Translations under genes and position numbers: made by a program | DNA from: Planococcus circulans | GTDB taxonomy: Bacteria > Bacillota > Bacilli > Bacillales_A > Planococcaceae | Length of the DNA: 64,000 nucleotides | Direction: 5' to 3' | Assembly (NCBI RefSeq): GCF_020023385.1 | Contig: NZ_JAIQCL010000002.1 | Span: 124,001 to 188,000, forward strand | The notes under the pieces: generated by a model | Told to the model about the DNA's origin: nothing | Seen by the model: the letters and a program-made list of their open reading frames with translations, nothing else | Databases searched by the model: none | Shown here: piece after piece, positions 43,700 through 52,092 of the stretch | Position numbering within the stretch: the stretch's first letter is position 1 | How the letters are laid out: each line of letters opens with the position of its first letter

Positions 43700-43972
43700 T
43701 CAGCAAATCGTCCTCTCGCCCATTTCAATCTCGCCACTCTGCCCATCCAAGTAATCAACGCCCCATTCGCAATTCCCTTCGTTTTCCCACTCAACCACAT
43801 ACCGGCCGCGCTCATAGCTGATCGAAATGATTTCTACTGTTCCAAACGAATTCGTATGGCGTTGCTCGACAATCGCTTCTGCCTCTGATTCTGTAATCTC
43901 CGGCTCGGCGTTGGAGCAGCCGCTGAAGAGGAGAAGGAAGGTAAGGAAGATGCCAATACTAGTTTTTTTCAT
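43700..43972 (-). CDS. Small hypothetical lipoprotein (90 aa)
   Basis: Signal MKKTSIGIFLTFLLLFSGC with lipobox FSGC, then a ~70-residue mature part beginning SNAEPEITESEAEAIVEQRH and ending with two further cysteines (NEGNCEWGVDYLD...ERTIC) that could form a disulfide outside the cell. ATG 43972 has AAGAGGTG upstream. No family recognised. The ITESEAEAIVEQRH stretch resembles PepSY-like leader helices only loosely. Confidence 0.7.
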   Translation of the reverse strand: MKKTSIGIFLTFLLLFSGCSNAEPEITESEAEAIVEQRHTNSFGTVEIISISYERGRYVVEWENEGNCEWGVDYLDGQSGEIEMGERTIC

Positions 43973-44163
43973 GTCGTTCACCTCTTGTTAGGTAGACGGG
44001 CATAGGGGAAATAAGGTTACATAGAAATTTTGAATCAATAAAAAGTAGAATTAAAAGAGAAAAATGATAAAATTGTAAAAATATTTCGTATATTCAACCT
44101 AAAACAGTTAAATAATGTTAATATATTTGTATTGAATATCCATATATGGAGAGGAGCGCCCTC

Positions 44164-44921
44164 ATGATCATCTACAACGAAAGCTCTTCAAAATTCATCA
44201 ACCATGTGCTGGAACAGCGCATCGAATCTGTGCTTCTTGAGAAGGTGCAGGAAAAGATGAACCACTCCGTGTCGCCAAGCGAAATCCGTTCATGAACCAA
44301 TTCCTTGCCGCAAATGGCCAAGATCTTGCGCGACGCCGATTTGAAGGAAGGTACCCATGTGCTGCTGGAATACAAGCTGCCTTCAACTGAAAAGCGCATT
44401 GATTTCCTGATTACCGGTGAACTCAAAGCTGGCCGGCAAAACGCGGTCATCATCGAACTGAAACAATGGCAGAAATCGCAACTGGCTGAAGGGATGGCAT
44501 TGTCAGAACATACCTGGGAGGCCGGGAACGCGAAACCGTTCATCCATCCTATCAATCGTTGTCCTATAAACGCTATCTGGAGAATTTCAACGAAGCCCTA
44601 TATGAAGATACATCCATCAGCTTGAGCTCCTGTGCCTATCTGCATAATTACATCCCGAACAAACTGGCAGAGCTTTTGCTCAATGAACGTTATACAAGCT
44701 ATGTCGAACAGTCGCCGGTTTTTTTCCAATTTGATGACTTGCTGTTGCGGAAGCGAATCAATGATGCGGTCTCAGAAGGGAAAGGGACAGAAATCGTCCT
44801 TCTAGAGCTTGATCCGCTTAATCAGTTGATGAGGAATACGCATAAGACATTGATGACTCGAGGGATGAAGGGTTGTTATGTTTATTGTGTGGATAATCGA
44901 ATTAAAAATTATTCGTTATAA
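44164..44921 (+). pseudogene. Decayed DUF2075 protein with internal deletion
   Basis: The N-terminal part MIIYNESSSKFINHVL...SPSEIRS is that of DUF2075 proteins (nuclease-like N-domain plus superfamily-1-like helicase). It is broken by TGA at 44294 (expected Trp), continues TNSLPQMAKIL...RIDFLITGEL..VIIELKQW in the same frame, and shifts frame near 44540 into YQSLSYKRYLENFNEALYEDTS...CAYLHNY. After VLLELD it jumps to LMRNTHKTLMTRGMKGCYVYCVD, the extreme C-terminus of the family. So about 350-400 residues holding the whole helicase core are deleted. AGAGGAG ribosome site survives. A dead defence-type gene at the edge of the A+T-rich island. Confidence 0.85.
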
Positions 44922-45148
44922 AAATGAGAATTAAACAAGACGTTTAATGTATTATCAAAATCAAAAAAATTTAAGAGAGTATCTAGAAATATATTATTAT
45001 ATTGTGAACCACTTAATAACCTGTGCTGGTGTTAGGGTTTAGTTAAGCTTGTGAAGAAGAAAGTTTTGACAATAAAACGATAGTTCATTTAATTGAGTAA
45101 AAGTACTTTGGAAACAATACAATTTATTAGGGTTTAACTAAAAAGAAG

Positions 45149-45366
45149 CAAGTGGCGAACCTCTTATAGAAGGACGTGCTAGTACCATTAAAACAAAATT
45201 AGGAGGAAGTAAAACTATTCAACAAAATATAGGTAAAAGAGGTAAAATTTTTTTAGAAAAACACATACTAAGAACAGCAATAATACCAGGAAGTTCAAAA
45301 AGATGAATTATAAATTTTTTAGAAGGTTTAAATTTTCATAGAATAATTAATTTTATGAGAGCTTAA
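45149..45366 (+). pseudogene. Unidentified ORF remnant with internal TGA
   Basis: Within the otherwise gene-free 44922-45392 stretch, one frame reads KEASGEPLIEGRASTIKTKL then GGSKTIQQNIGKRGKIFLEK, HILRTAIIPGSSKR, TGA, IINFLEGLNFHRIINFMRA, stop. There is no start codon or ribosome site. The amino acid texture (basic, conserved-looking Gly/Arg positions) looks like the C-terminal module of a larger protein, possibly a toxin cartridge, but I do not recognise it. The rest of the interval is A+T-rich with nothing clear. Confidence 0.4.
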
Positions 45367-45392
45367 AAAAACATTAATAATGAGGTGAAAAA

Positions 45393-46547
45393 ATGTCTTC
45401 AATATTTGAGCCAGATAAAAGCGGTATTAATAGCTTAGGAGGATTCTCTTACCAAATAAGAGTCTTTGCTTACCACCTTATTAAGTTAGAAAATAATATG
45501 CAACTCGAATTTGAGATTTATGAAGATGTTAGTCTGTCTAAAGTAGACGAGAAAGACTTAGACGCTAGTGAAGAAAAATTTAAAAGTATTCTAAACAATT
45601 CGAATGGAACAACTGCAATACAGGTTAAAAGAACTGCTATAAGTAAAGATGTAGCTCAAAAAATACTTCTAAATTGGATTTTATTAGAGGGAAAAGTTAC
45701 AAAAATTTCGAGGTATATTTTGTTTACTGAGGAATCATACGGCAATAAAGATATTATTTTCAGTTTAAGTTGTAGAGACTTGTTTAATAAGGTAGAAGAA
45801 ACTGAGGGGTCTAAGAACTCTATAATTAGAAAAGTGAAAGATTTATATGATGGTGATTACGAGTGTTTTGAAAAAGTTTATGAGTCTATAAAAAGCAAAT
45901 ATTCTTTTGAGGAAAAAAAAGATATAGATGAAGAGATTGCAGAAGGATACAAAATTTTATTTAAAAGAGATGGAGTTAATGACAAAATTGTATATTATCA
46001 AAGAATTAAAGCCTTATTAGAACGAGTGACTTATGAAATTATGGTATGCATGGGTAATAAAGAGCCATACATTATGGATTATAATAAGTTCATGAAGTTA
46101 ACTGAGCGTATTTCAATAGAAATAACTGATGATGATCCAATAATGGATTATATAAGTTTTAAAAAAAGTTGTGCAATTGATACTAAAGATGCTGCTATAA
46201 ATAAATTACGTGAATTCAAACAATTAAATCTATGCGGATTGCCTAATAAGTTAATTCAAAGACACTTAATTTACTCTTTTTATTATAATCATTTTCAAAT
46301 TACCTATACAGAAATGAATAAAATCACAAAAATCGAAAATATAGAAGAAACTGCTTATGAAAATTATGAAGACGCACTACTAGATTTGATGACAAAGGGA
46401 AATGATACACCTCAAAATAGGTTGGACAATACTAAAAAAAGAGATAATTCATATGCAAGTAATGAACAAATAAAGTACGGTGCTATAGTACATTTGACAA
46501 AAGAAGGCATGGGTGATAAACAAATTTCGTGGAAGGATGAAGAATAA
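45393..46547 (+). CDS. ABC-3C-like system effector: nuclease-fold (DUF4297-like) protein
   Basis: 384 aa. The N-terminus LGGFSYQIRVFAYHLIKLENN, then FEIYEDVSLSK (Glu44/Asp45) and TAIQVKRTA (Gln77-Val-Lys79), follows the restriction-endonuclease-like pattern of DUF4297/Cap4-type dsDNA nucleases: G-F-x-Y-Q, acidic residue(s), then QVK. The C-terminal part (about 230-330) is helical and the last 40 residues polar. GAGGTG before the ATG. Overlaps the next gene by 1 bp (TAATG). Gene order effector-middle-ATPase is that of ABC-three-component conflict systems. Catalytic assignment is by pattern only. Confidence 0.75.
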   Translation: MSSIFEPDKSGINSLGGFSYQIRVFAYHLIKLENNMQLEFEIYEDVSLSKVDEKDLDASEEKFKSILNNSNGTTAIQVKRTAISKDVAQKILLNWILLEGKVTKISRYILFTEESYGNKDIIFSLSCRDLFNKVEETEGSKNSIIRKVKDLYDGDYECFEKVYESIKSKYSFEEKKDIDEEIAEGYKILFKRDGVNDKIVYYQRIKALLERVTYEIMVCMGNKEPYIMDYNKFMKLTERISIEITDDDPIMDYISFKKSCAIDTKDAAINKLREFKQLNLCGLPNKLIQRHLIYSFYYNHFQITYTEMNKITKIENIEETAYENYEDALLDLMTKGNDTPQNRLDNTKKRDNSYASNEQIKYGAIVHLTKEGMGDKQISWKDEE

Positions 46548-46984
46548 TGAAATATTTAAAGTTACAAGCAGAATCACTACAACTAAGTATATATTGTGAG
46601 ATTGTCTTAAATACTCTATCTGACCATAAAGAACTTAGTTTAATAAAAACTGCTGTTTATGCCTACTTGATAAAGAAATATAAATTAAACAGTCATCGAG
46701 TATACGATGGTCGTCATACTAGTGATACCGTATATAAAAGCTTGTCATTATTATCAGGTGACTTCGAAGGATATTGCGATAGTATAGAATTTATTATCAA
46801 ATCTATAGATATATTAAATAATGAAAATTTGATTTTTATTGAAGACAATATTTTAAAGATTAATCCTGAGGTTGAGAATACAAAAAAAATTACTGGAGAT
46901 AATATCTTTTTGAACAGAGCTATAAGGGAAAGTAAGAAACTAACGGATAAGCAATTTCTTAAGGAGGTTTTAGCAAGTGTTTAA
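46547..46984 (+). CDS. ABC-3C-like system middle component
   Basis: 145 aa, cytosolic, mostly helical (LQLSIYCEIVLNTLSDHKELSLIKTAVYAYLIKKYK), with a possible winged-helix-like C-terminal half (INPEVENTKKITGDNIFLNRAI). No catalytic motif. Size, position and tight overlaps with both neighbours (1 bp upstream, 8 bp downstream) match the small middle component of ABC-3C loci, thought to link ATPase and effector. No specific family could be assigned by eye. Confidence 0.68.
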   Translation: MKYLKLQAESLQLSIYCEIVLNTLSDHKELSLIKTAVYAYLIKKYKLNSHRVYDGRHTSDTVYKSLSLLSGDFEGYCDSIEFIIKSIDILNNENLIFIEDNILKINPEVENTKKITGDNIFLNRAIRESKKLTDKQFLKEVLASV

Positions 46985-48731
46985 TATCTCAACACTTACA
47001 ATATATTCTATAACTGAAGAAGAATTCACCTACAATCTTGAACCAGGAATAAATTATTTCAAAGGAGTGAATAGTTCTGGGAAGACAGAATTCTATAACT
47101 TTATAGATTACATGTTTGGATCTTCAGAGAATCTTATCAATAAACCATGGTATGCTGATGTATTTAATAAGGCTATAATGGATTTCGAAATAAACAGTAT
47201 AAAATATCGCTTAATTAGAACAAGAGACCCGCAAGTGAATTTTTTCTCTTATGCCTCGGAAACGCATGATGAACATAATTATATAAATTTAGTTGAGTAC
47301 AAAGAACGCTTAAATACAGTTTTTTCAAACGGCGATTATACATATCTAAAAAATATTAAAGAATTCACAAATGAAAATCTAACATTCAGAACATTTACGA
47401 TGTTTAATTTCCTCGGGGAAAAAAGGCAGGGGTTAACTTATAATTTTTTTGACAAATGTAGCGACGTGAAATATTATACAAAATTAATGCCGATATTAAA
47501 TTACTTGTTTAACAATAATCTGGAAAAAATAAATGAACTTCAATTGGAATTGTCTAAACTTCAAAAACAAATAAATCAGTTAGAAACCGATTCAATTAAA
47601 TATAATTTTATTATTGAACAAATAAATCTAAATTTAAAGAAATTAGATACCACTAAAAATTTTAATGGCAAAAATACCGAGGAGATATTCGAATTTATTA
47701 ACGAATACAAAAAATTGAACTATATTGATAAAAAGAATAAGGGTAAGAATATTGTGGAGTTAGAAGTAATGTTTAATATGGTAGATGAGCAAATAAAAGT
47801 ATATGAAAACCGGATAATTGATACTAGGCAAATTCAAAAAGAAAATCGTAATAGAAAAGAGCTATTAGGGAAACTAGATAATTTGTTAGAGAGAAATGAA
47901 AATTTTATGTATTTAATAGAGCCTCTTGAAAAGTTAATTAATGATATAGACTCTTCAATATCTTTTTCTAAGTATTTAATTAATGATAATACCATTCAAG
48001 AACTTAAAGCGCAGAGGGAACTACTAAAAAATGATATAAAAGATAACGATAATAGATTTAAAATCTTCACTATAGAAGAAAAAGTGAAAGCTATCACTTT
48101 AATTGAGGAATATTTATCAGCTAATATCAAATCAAGTGGACCAGAATTAGTGGAAAAGAAAAAAAGTATTAAGGAAATAAAGAGCGAATTAAAAGCGTTG
48201 CAAAATGCAGATGATCCAAAAAAAATTAAAGATTTATCGAAATATATTACTATTCTATATACGTCTGCGGAAGGAATATCAAATGTAGTTAAAGAAGATT
48301 CAAAACAAAATGGTTTTAAAATTTCATATTCTAAAAAAGGTAATGTAATGCAACCCGTTAAAACCGTTTTAAATAAAAAAGCGGAAGAAGAAGTTGTCAA
48401 CTACTACGTTGGGAGTATGGCGAGACATACTTTAATACAACTGAGCGGGTATTTAGCGTTTTTGAAAATGATGTTGTCAGAAGGTAGATATCCATTAATA
48501 CCTTTGCTCGTAATAGACCATATATCCAAACCATTCGATAATGAAAATAGTAAAGCAATTGGTAAAATTATATCGAAGGCTTATGAAGATATCGGAAAAA
48601 GTAACTTGCAAGTATTTATTTTCGATGATAAAGAACATGAGGATTTAGGGTTAAAGGTAGATTATTCTGAAAATCTAGTGACCACTAATAAAACAGGGTT
48701 TGTGCCATTTTATAAGCCTGAGCAATTATAA
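46977..48731 (+). CDS. ABC-3C-like system ABC/SMC-type ATPase
   Basis: 584 aa. Walker A GVNSSGKT at 30-37, a long coiled-coil insertion (about 170-390, with ELQLELSKLQKQINQLETD), a signature-like LIQLSGYLAFLKMM, then Walker B LLVIDH with Asp514 followed by His instead of Glu. This SMC/RecN-like layout is that of ABC-3C ATPases, proposed to sense invading nucleoprotein and licence the effector. GTG start with AAGGAGG inside the previous gene. The whole operon is far more A+T-rich than the sugar operons, indicating horizontal transfer. Confidence 0.82.
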   Translation: MFNISTLTIYSITEEEFTYNLEPGINYFKGVNSSGKTEFYNFIDYMFGSSENLINKPWYADVFNKAIMDFEINSIKYRLIRTRDPQVNFFSYASETHDEHNYINLVEYKERLNTVFSNGDYTYLKNIKEFTNENLTFRTFTMFNFLGEKRQGLTYNFFDKCSDVKYYTKLMPILNYLFNNNLEKINELQLELSKLQKQINQLETDSIKYNFIIEQINLNLKKLDTTKNFNGKNTEEIFEFINEYKKLNYIDKKNKGKNIVELEVMFNMVDEQIKVYENRIIDTRQIQKENRNRKELLGKLDNLLERNENFMYLIEPLEKLINDIDSSISFSKYLINDNTIQELKAQRELLKNDIKDNDNRFKIFTIEEKVKAITLIEEYLSANIKSSGPELVEKKKSIKEIKSELKALQNADDPKKIKDLSKYITILYTSAEGISNVVKEDSKQNGFKISYSKKGNVMQPVKTVLNKKAEEEVVNYYVGSMARHTLIQLSGYLAFLKMMLSEGRYPLIPLLVIDHISKPFDNENSKAIGKIISKAYEDIGKSNLQVFIFDDKEHEDLGLKVDYSENLVTTNKTGFVPFYKPEQL

Positions 48732-48792
48732 GATTGATGATATCTTTGATTAGATTTATAAATATCAAAGTAGAGTAATAAATTACGACCTT

Positions 48793-48850
48793 ATATATGA
48801 CATAATTTAAGATATACAACAATACTGTATAAGAAAAAGACAAAATCAAT
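48793..48850 (+). repeat. Dispersed repeat, copy 1
   Basis: AAGATATACAACAATACTGT continues ATAAGAAAAAGACAAAATCA and AGTAGA, aligning with 62971-63022 at about 85% of positions. It lies in the 234-bp gap between the ATPase gene and the 48966 gene, which is otherwise featureless. Confidence 0.7.
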
Positions 48851-48965
48851 AGTAGAAAGAATTCCTATTGCATTTAAATGACGCTCGGTAATTATTCATA
48901 ATTGAGTGGTAGACAGGGGCGAAATACTAAAGAGATTCGAGGTTGAAGGGTAGGAGAAATATCAT

Positions 48966-49550
48966 ATGGAAGATATCAATGTAAGTTTTAATTACGAACT
49001 AAATGAAACAGAGCTAGCAATAATTAAAGCAAGTTTAGGTAAGGGGGAAAATGGAAACAACCTTGAAAGCTTAAATGGTATAGCAAAAGCTGCATTTGAA
49101 GAATACTTAAAACTAATAGTTGGCCAAAAAGTTTTTACGCGAGGCTCCGATATTAAAGAGTATAGATTATTCTTAATGACTAAATACATGTTTGATGGAA
49201 AAGTACCTTCTGAAGATAGTGTTAGTAAATTATTTCAATTAACTCATTCAGAAAGCAAATCATTGATTAGATCTGTTATGTCGAAATATCAATATGAGAT
49301 GTCAGATATGATTAAGTTAAGTTTAAAAGAAACGTTGGGAAGTGCTGAAGCAATCCAGACTGACCAAGGTACTTTAGATGTTTACAAAGTAGATATAAAA
49401 ACTCACAATATTTTAATTGAATTAAATAAAATATTAGGTCATCTAGACGGCGCAGCTCCAATGATTGTGAAAGAAAGAGGAACATTTTCTACTTATGTTA
49501 TCAAGCCTACTTCATATGATAAGTTAAAAATTTATTTTGATAATGACTGA
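48966..49550 (+). CDS. Hypothetical cytosolic protein in A+T-rich island
   Basis: 194 aa, no signal or membrane helix. The N-terminal half is helical (ETELAIIKASLGKG, YRLFLMTKYMFDGKVPSEDSVSKLFQLTHSESKSLIRSVMSKY, the latter like a helix-turn-helix). The C-terminal half looks alpha/beta (DVYKVDIKTHNILIELNKILG, FSTYVIKPTSYDKL). I recognise no family. TAGGAG ribosome site. It is 13 bp upstream of a membrane-protein gene, and base composition matches the ABC-3C-like operon, so a linked defence or sensor-effector role is possible but unproven. Confidence 0.65.
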   Translation: MEDINVSFNYELNETELAIIKASLGKGENGNNLESLNGIAKAAFEEYLKLIVGQKVFTRGSDIKEYRLFLMTKYMFDGKVPSEDSVSKLFQLTHSESKSLIRSVMSKYQYEMSDMIKLSLKETLGSAEAIQTDQGTLDVYKVDIKTHNILIELNKILGHLDGAAPMIVKERGTFSTYVIKPTSYDKLKIYFDND

Positions 49551-49562
49551 CGGGAGAAAAAA

Positions 49563-49952
49563 GTGGGAGATATTCTAAGTGCTCTTAGTATAGTTTTTGG
49601 TATATTATTCGCAATATTTTTACAGTGGTTTCCTGATATAAGTAAAGCCTCCAAAACCAAATATAATCCGGATAAAGCTCAAGATATCGATTTTGTAACG
49701 ACTACACAGAGGTATAAAGTCGCCCCGTTGCTGGTAGCTTCATTAGTGCTAACTTTTATTATACTTCCGTTATTTGTAGACATTGTCTGGGAAAGCTTAG
49801 TCATTCTATATATGCATTCGTATAATGCCTTTGCACATTACGATATTATTTTGTCAGTAATTCTATATATTAGTTGTCTATCAATAACTCTTTCTTGGTA
49901 TCTTGTTAGCTGCTTTCTGAAAATGAGAAAAGAATTAAAGAAAAAGCCATAA
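49563..49952 (+). CDS. Hypothetical membrane protein paired with the 48966 gene
   Basis: 129 aa. Three hydrophobic segments at about 3-20, 55-75 and 93-117 with a polar stretch (SKASKTKYNPDKAQDIDFVTTTQRYK) after the first and a basic tail RKELKKKP. GTG start with GGGAG upstream. Co-transcribed with the preceding soluble protein gene. A soluble partner followed by a small membrane protein is a common layout for abortive-infection pairs, but no motif confirms this. Confidence 0.62.
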   Translation: MGDILSALSIVFGILFAIFLQWFPDISKASKTKYNPDKAQDIDFVTTTQRYKVAPLLVASLVLTFIILPLFVDIVWESLVILYMHSYNAFAHYDIILSVILYISCLSITLSWYLVSCFLKMRKELKKKP

Positions 49953-50129
49953 CGTCTTATACGTGTTAAATTATGAAAAAAGTATGAAACCCCTTTCTCT
50001 GAAAATGAAAAAGACTGTATTCCGAGAGAAGGCACGATCCTAAACAATTTTTATCGTACAAAATAATTTATACTGTACGCATCGCCGCTCTGAGAAAATC
50101 AACTTTCCTCAAGCGGTTTTTTATTCTTA

Positions 50130-50220
50130 TGAGTGGTTCTCTGCTGTCCTATGGTTCTAAAACTTGTCCCTACTGGTTCTTTTTTATGGCACGAGTGGTT
50201 CTCAAGTTTGTCCTTCTTCA
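50130..50220. repeat. Degenerate ~21-bp array, core TGGTTCT
   Basis: TGGTTCT begins at 50134, 50152, 50174 and 50196 (steps 18, 22, 22), with TTGTCC between some units. Looser than the other 21-bp arrays. It lies in the leader region of the macro-domain gene, and the long open frame from 50129 reads through it by chance. Confidence 0.6.
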
Positions 50221-50275
50221 GTCAAACAATGAAGGATTCATACAAAATCAAAACCAACGAAAAGGGGAGAGCCAC

Positions 50276-51280
50276 ATGCCACTGGAAATCGTACGAAATG
50301 ATATCACAAAAATGAAAACCGATGCGATCGTCAATGCCGCAAACTCCGGCCTGAAAATGGGTGGCGGTGTCTGCGGTGCCATATTCCATGCAGCGGGGCC
50401 TCAAGCATTGCAACAGGCGTGTGACCACATCGGCCAGTGTGCTGTGGGAGAGGCAGTGTATACGGGGGCTTTTTCGCTGGATGCTGATTTCATCATCCAC
50501 ACGGTCGGACCGGTATGGGAAGATGAGGCCAATAATAAAGAAGTCCTACTACAAAACTGTTACCGCAACTCCTTGGAACTGGCACATCGCCTCGAATGTG
50601 AATCGATCGCCTTTCCGCTTATCTCTACCGGAATCTTCGGTTATCCGAAAGAAGCGGCTTTGCGGATTGCTATTTTTGAAATTGAAGCTTTTCTGATCAA
50701 TTATGAAATGCATGTTTATCTGGTCGTATTCGACAAACAGTCTTTCAGAATCAGTGAAAAGCTCTACCAGTCGATTGCCGCCTTTATTGATGAAAATGAA
50801 GTAACGGCACTAGAGAAAAAGGATAGCCGTTATCGGAGGGTAAGGGAACCAAAGCTCGACTTGTATCCCATCCCCATCCTTGAAGAAAACAGAATAGAAG
50901 CACCAATTGATATCAGTCTGGAAGATTTCTTTGAAGATATGGATGAATCATTTTCAGAACGGCTGCTCCGTTTTATTGACGAAAAAGGCATGACCGACAC
51001 AGCGACCTATAGAAAGGCGAATATCGACCGGAGACTGTTTTCCAAGATTCGCAATTCTCCTGGATACACGCCGATGAAAAAGACCATTGTGGCTTTTGCA
51101 ATAGCGCTTGAACTGGATCTTCACGAAACGGATGATCTACTTGAAAAAGCAGGGTACAGGTTATCGCGCAGCCAACACTTCGATCTGATCATCATCTATT
51201 TCATTGAGCGGAAGATGTACAATATTCATGAGATCAACAACGCGTTATTTGCGTTTGACCAAACGCTCCTGGGTTCTTGA
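50276..51280 (+). CDS. Macro-domain (ADP-ribose-binding) protein with C-terminal helical domain
   Basis: 334 aa. Macro domain (about 1-165): ND(I)T, AIVNAANSGLKMGGGVCGAIFHAAG and PLISTGIFGYP, the residues that bind ADP-ribose. C-terminal ~110 residues (LLRFIDEKGMTDTATYRKANIDRRLFSKIRNSPGYTPMKKTIVAFAIALELDLHETDDLLEKAGY...ALFAF) resemble an HTH-like module that I have seen attached to macro and VWA proteins in Bacilli. ATG 50276 follows AAGGGGAG; the upstream open frame is repeat DNA. It may reverse or read ADP-ribosylation. A VWA gene follows. Confidence 0.9.
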   Translation: MPLEIVRNDITKMKTDAIVNAANSGLKMGGGVCGAIFHAAGPQALQQACDHIGQCAVGEAVYTGAFSLDADFIIHTVGPVWEDEANNKEVLLQNCYRNSLELAHRLECESIAFPLISTGIFGYPKEAALRIAIFEIEAFLINYEMHVYLVVFDKQSFRISEKLYQSIAAFIDENEVTALEKKDSRYRRVREPKLDLYPIPILEENRIEAPIDISLEDFFEDMDESFSERLLRFIDEKGMTDTATYRKANIDRRLFSKIRNSPGYTPMKKTIVAFAIALELDLHETDDLLEKAGYRLSRSQHFDLIIIYFIERKMYNIHEINNALFAFDQTLLGS

Positions 51281-51361
51281 ACTGTCGCTTCTAAAGCGAC
51301 CTTTTCACCTCTAGAAAATCGTATCCTTAAGTTGGTAAAAAAACTTTAGGAGGAACACGAT

Positions 51362-52012
51362 ATGAAAACGCAAACGACAGAACTGGTCTTTATTCTCGAC
51401 AAAAGCGGTTCGATGGCAGGGCTCGAAAAGGACACAATCGGGGGCTTTAACGCCATGCTTGAAAAACAACGCAAGCTTCTCGGTGAGGTCCGCGTCACAA
51501 CGGTGTTGTTCAATCAGGGGTATGACCTGTTGCACGACCGGATTTCGTTGGAAGGCATTTCTCCGCTGACTGAGACGGATTACGAAGTGGGCGGCATGAC
51601 GGCGCTGCTCGATGCGATTGGTTCAACGATCCAGAAAATAAGCAACGTACAAAAAGGAACATTGCAGGACCAGCAAGCAGACAAAGTGATTTTTGTCATC
51701 ACCACGGACGGCATGGAAAACTCTAGCTGCGAATACAATTACAAAAAAATCCATGAAATGATTGCGCAGAAGAAAGCCGAAGCTAATTGGGAATTCATAT
51801 TCCTCGGCGCGAATATCGATGCGGTCGCCACTGCACGACAATTCGGAGTCGAGGAGGAATTCGCGGTCAACTACCATGCAGACGCGGAAGGTACCGAGCT
51901 GAATTATAAAGTGGTGAGTGAAGCGGTTGCCTCTTTCCGGAGGGGGAAGAAGATTGATCGTGAGTGGAAGAAGGATATTGAGAAGGATTATAATTCGCGT
52001 GGGAAGAAATAA
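51362..52012 (+). CDS. VWA-domain protein (TerY-like)
   Basis: 216 aa, essentially one von Willebrand factor A domain. The MIDAS motif DKSGSM is at 13-18, with Thr/Asp partners in GGMTALLDAIG and FVITTDGMENSS. No signal peptide, so cytosolic, like TerY of tellurite/stress clusters. Immediately follows the macro-domain gene, a pairing compatible with ADP-ribose or stress signalling. AGGAGG ribosome site and a clean terminator after the stop. Confidence 0.9.
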   Translation: MKTQTTELVFILDKSGSMAGLEKDTIGGFNAMLEKQRKLLGEVRVTTVLFNQGYDLLHDRISLEGISPLTETDYEVGGMTALLDAIGSTIQKISNVQKGTLQDQQADKVIFVITTDGMENSSCEYNYKKIHEMIAQKKAEANWEFIFLGANIDAVATARQFGVEEEFAVNYHADAEGTELNYKVVSEAVASFRRGKKIDREWKKDIEKDYNSRGKK

Positions 52013-52015
52013 AAT

Positions 52016-52050
52016 TTCTTCGTTTCCTTAAGGAGGAAACGAAGGTTTTT
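52016..52050 (+). terminator. Terminator of macro-VWA unit
   Basis: CTTCGTTTCC/GGAAACGAAG stem, then T5. Confidence 0.82.
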
Positions 52051-52092
52051 GATAGCTTGTGATTGGAAGGTAATTAAAAAGGAGTGAGGAAT

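Noticed and set aside
44922-45140. RNA gene in the A+T-rich gap
   Set aside because: No tRNA-like cloverleaf or stable GC-rich stem was found by eye.
45393-48731. CBASS or Septu-type assignment of the A+T-rich operon
   Set aside because: No cyclase/CD-NTase gene and no PtuB-like HNH gene are present; the effector-middle-ABC layout fits ABC-3C better.
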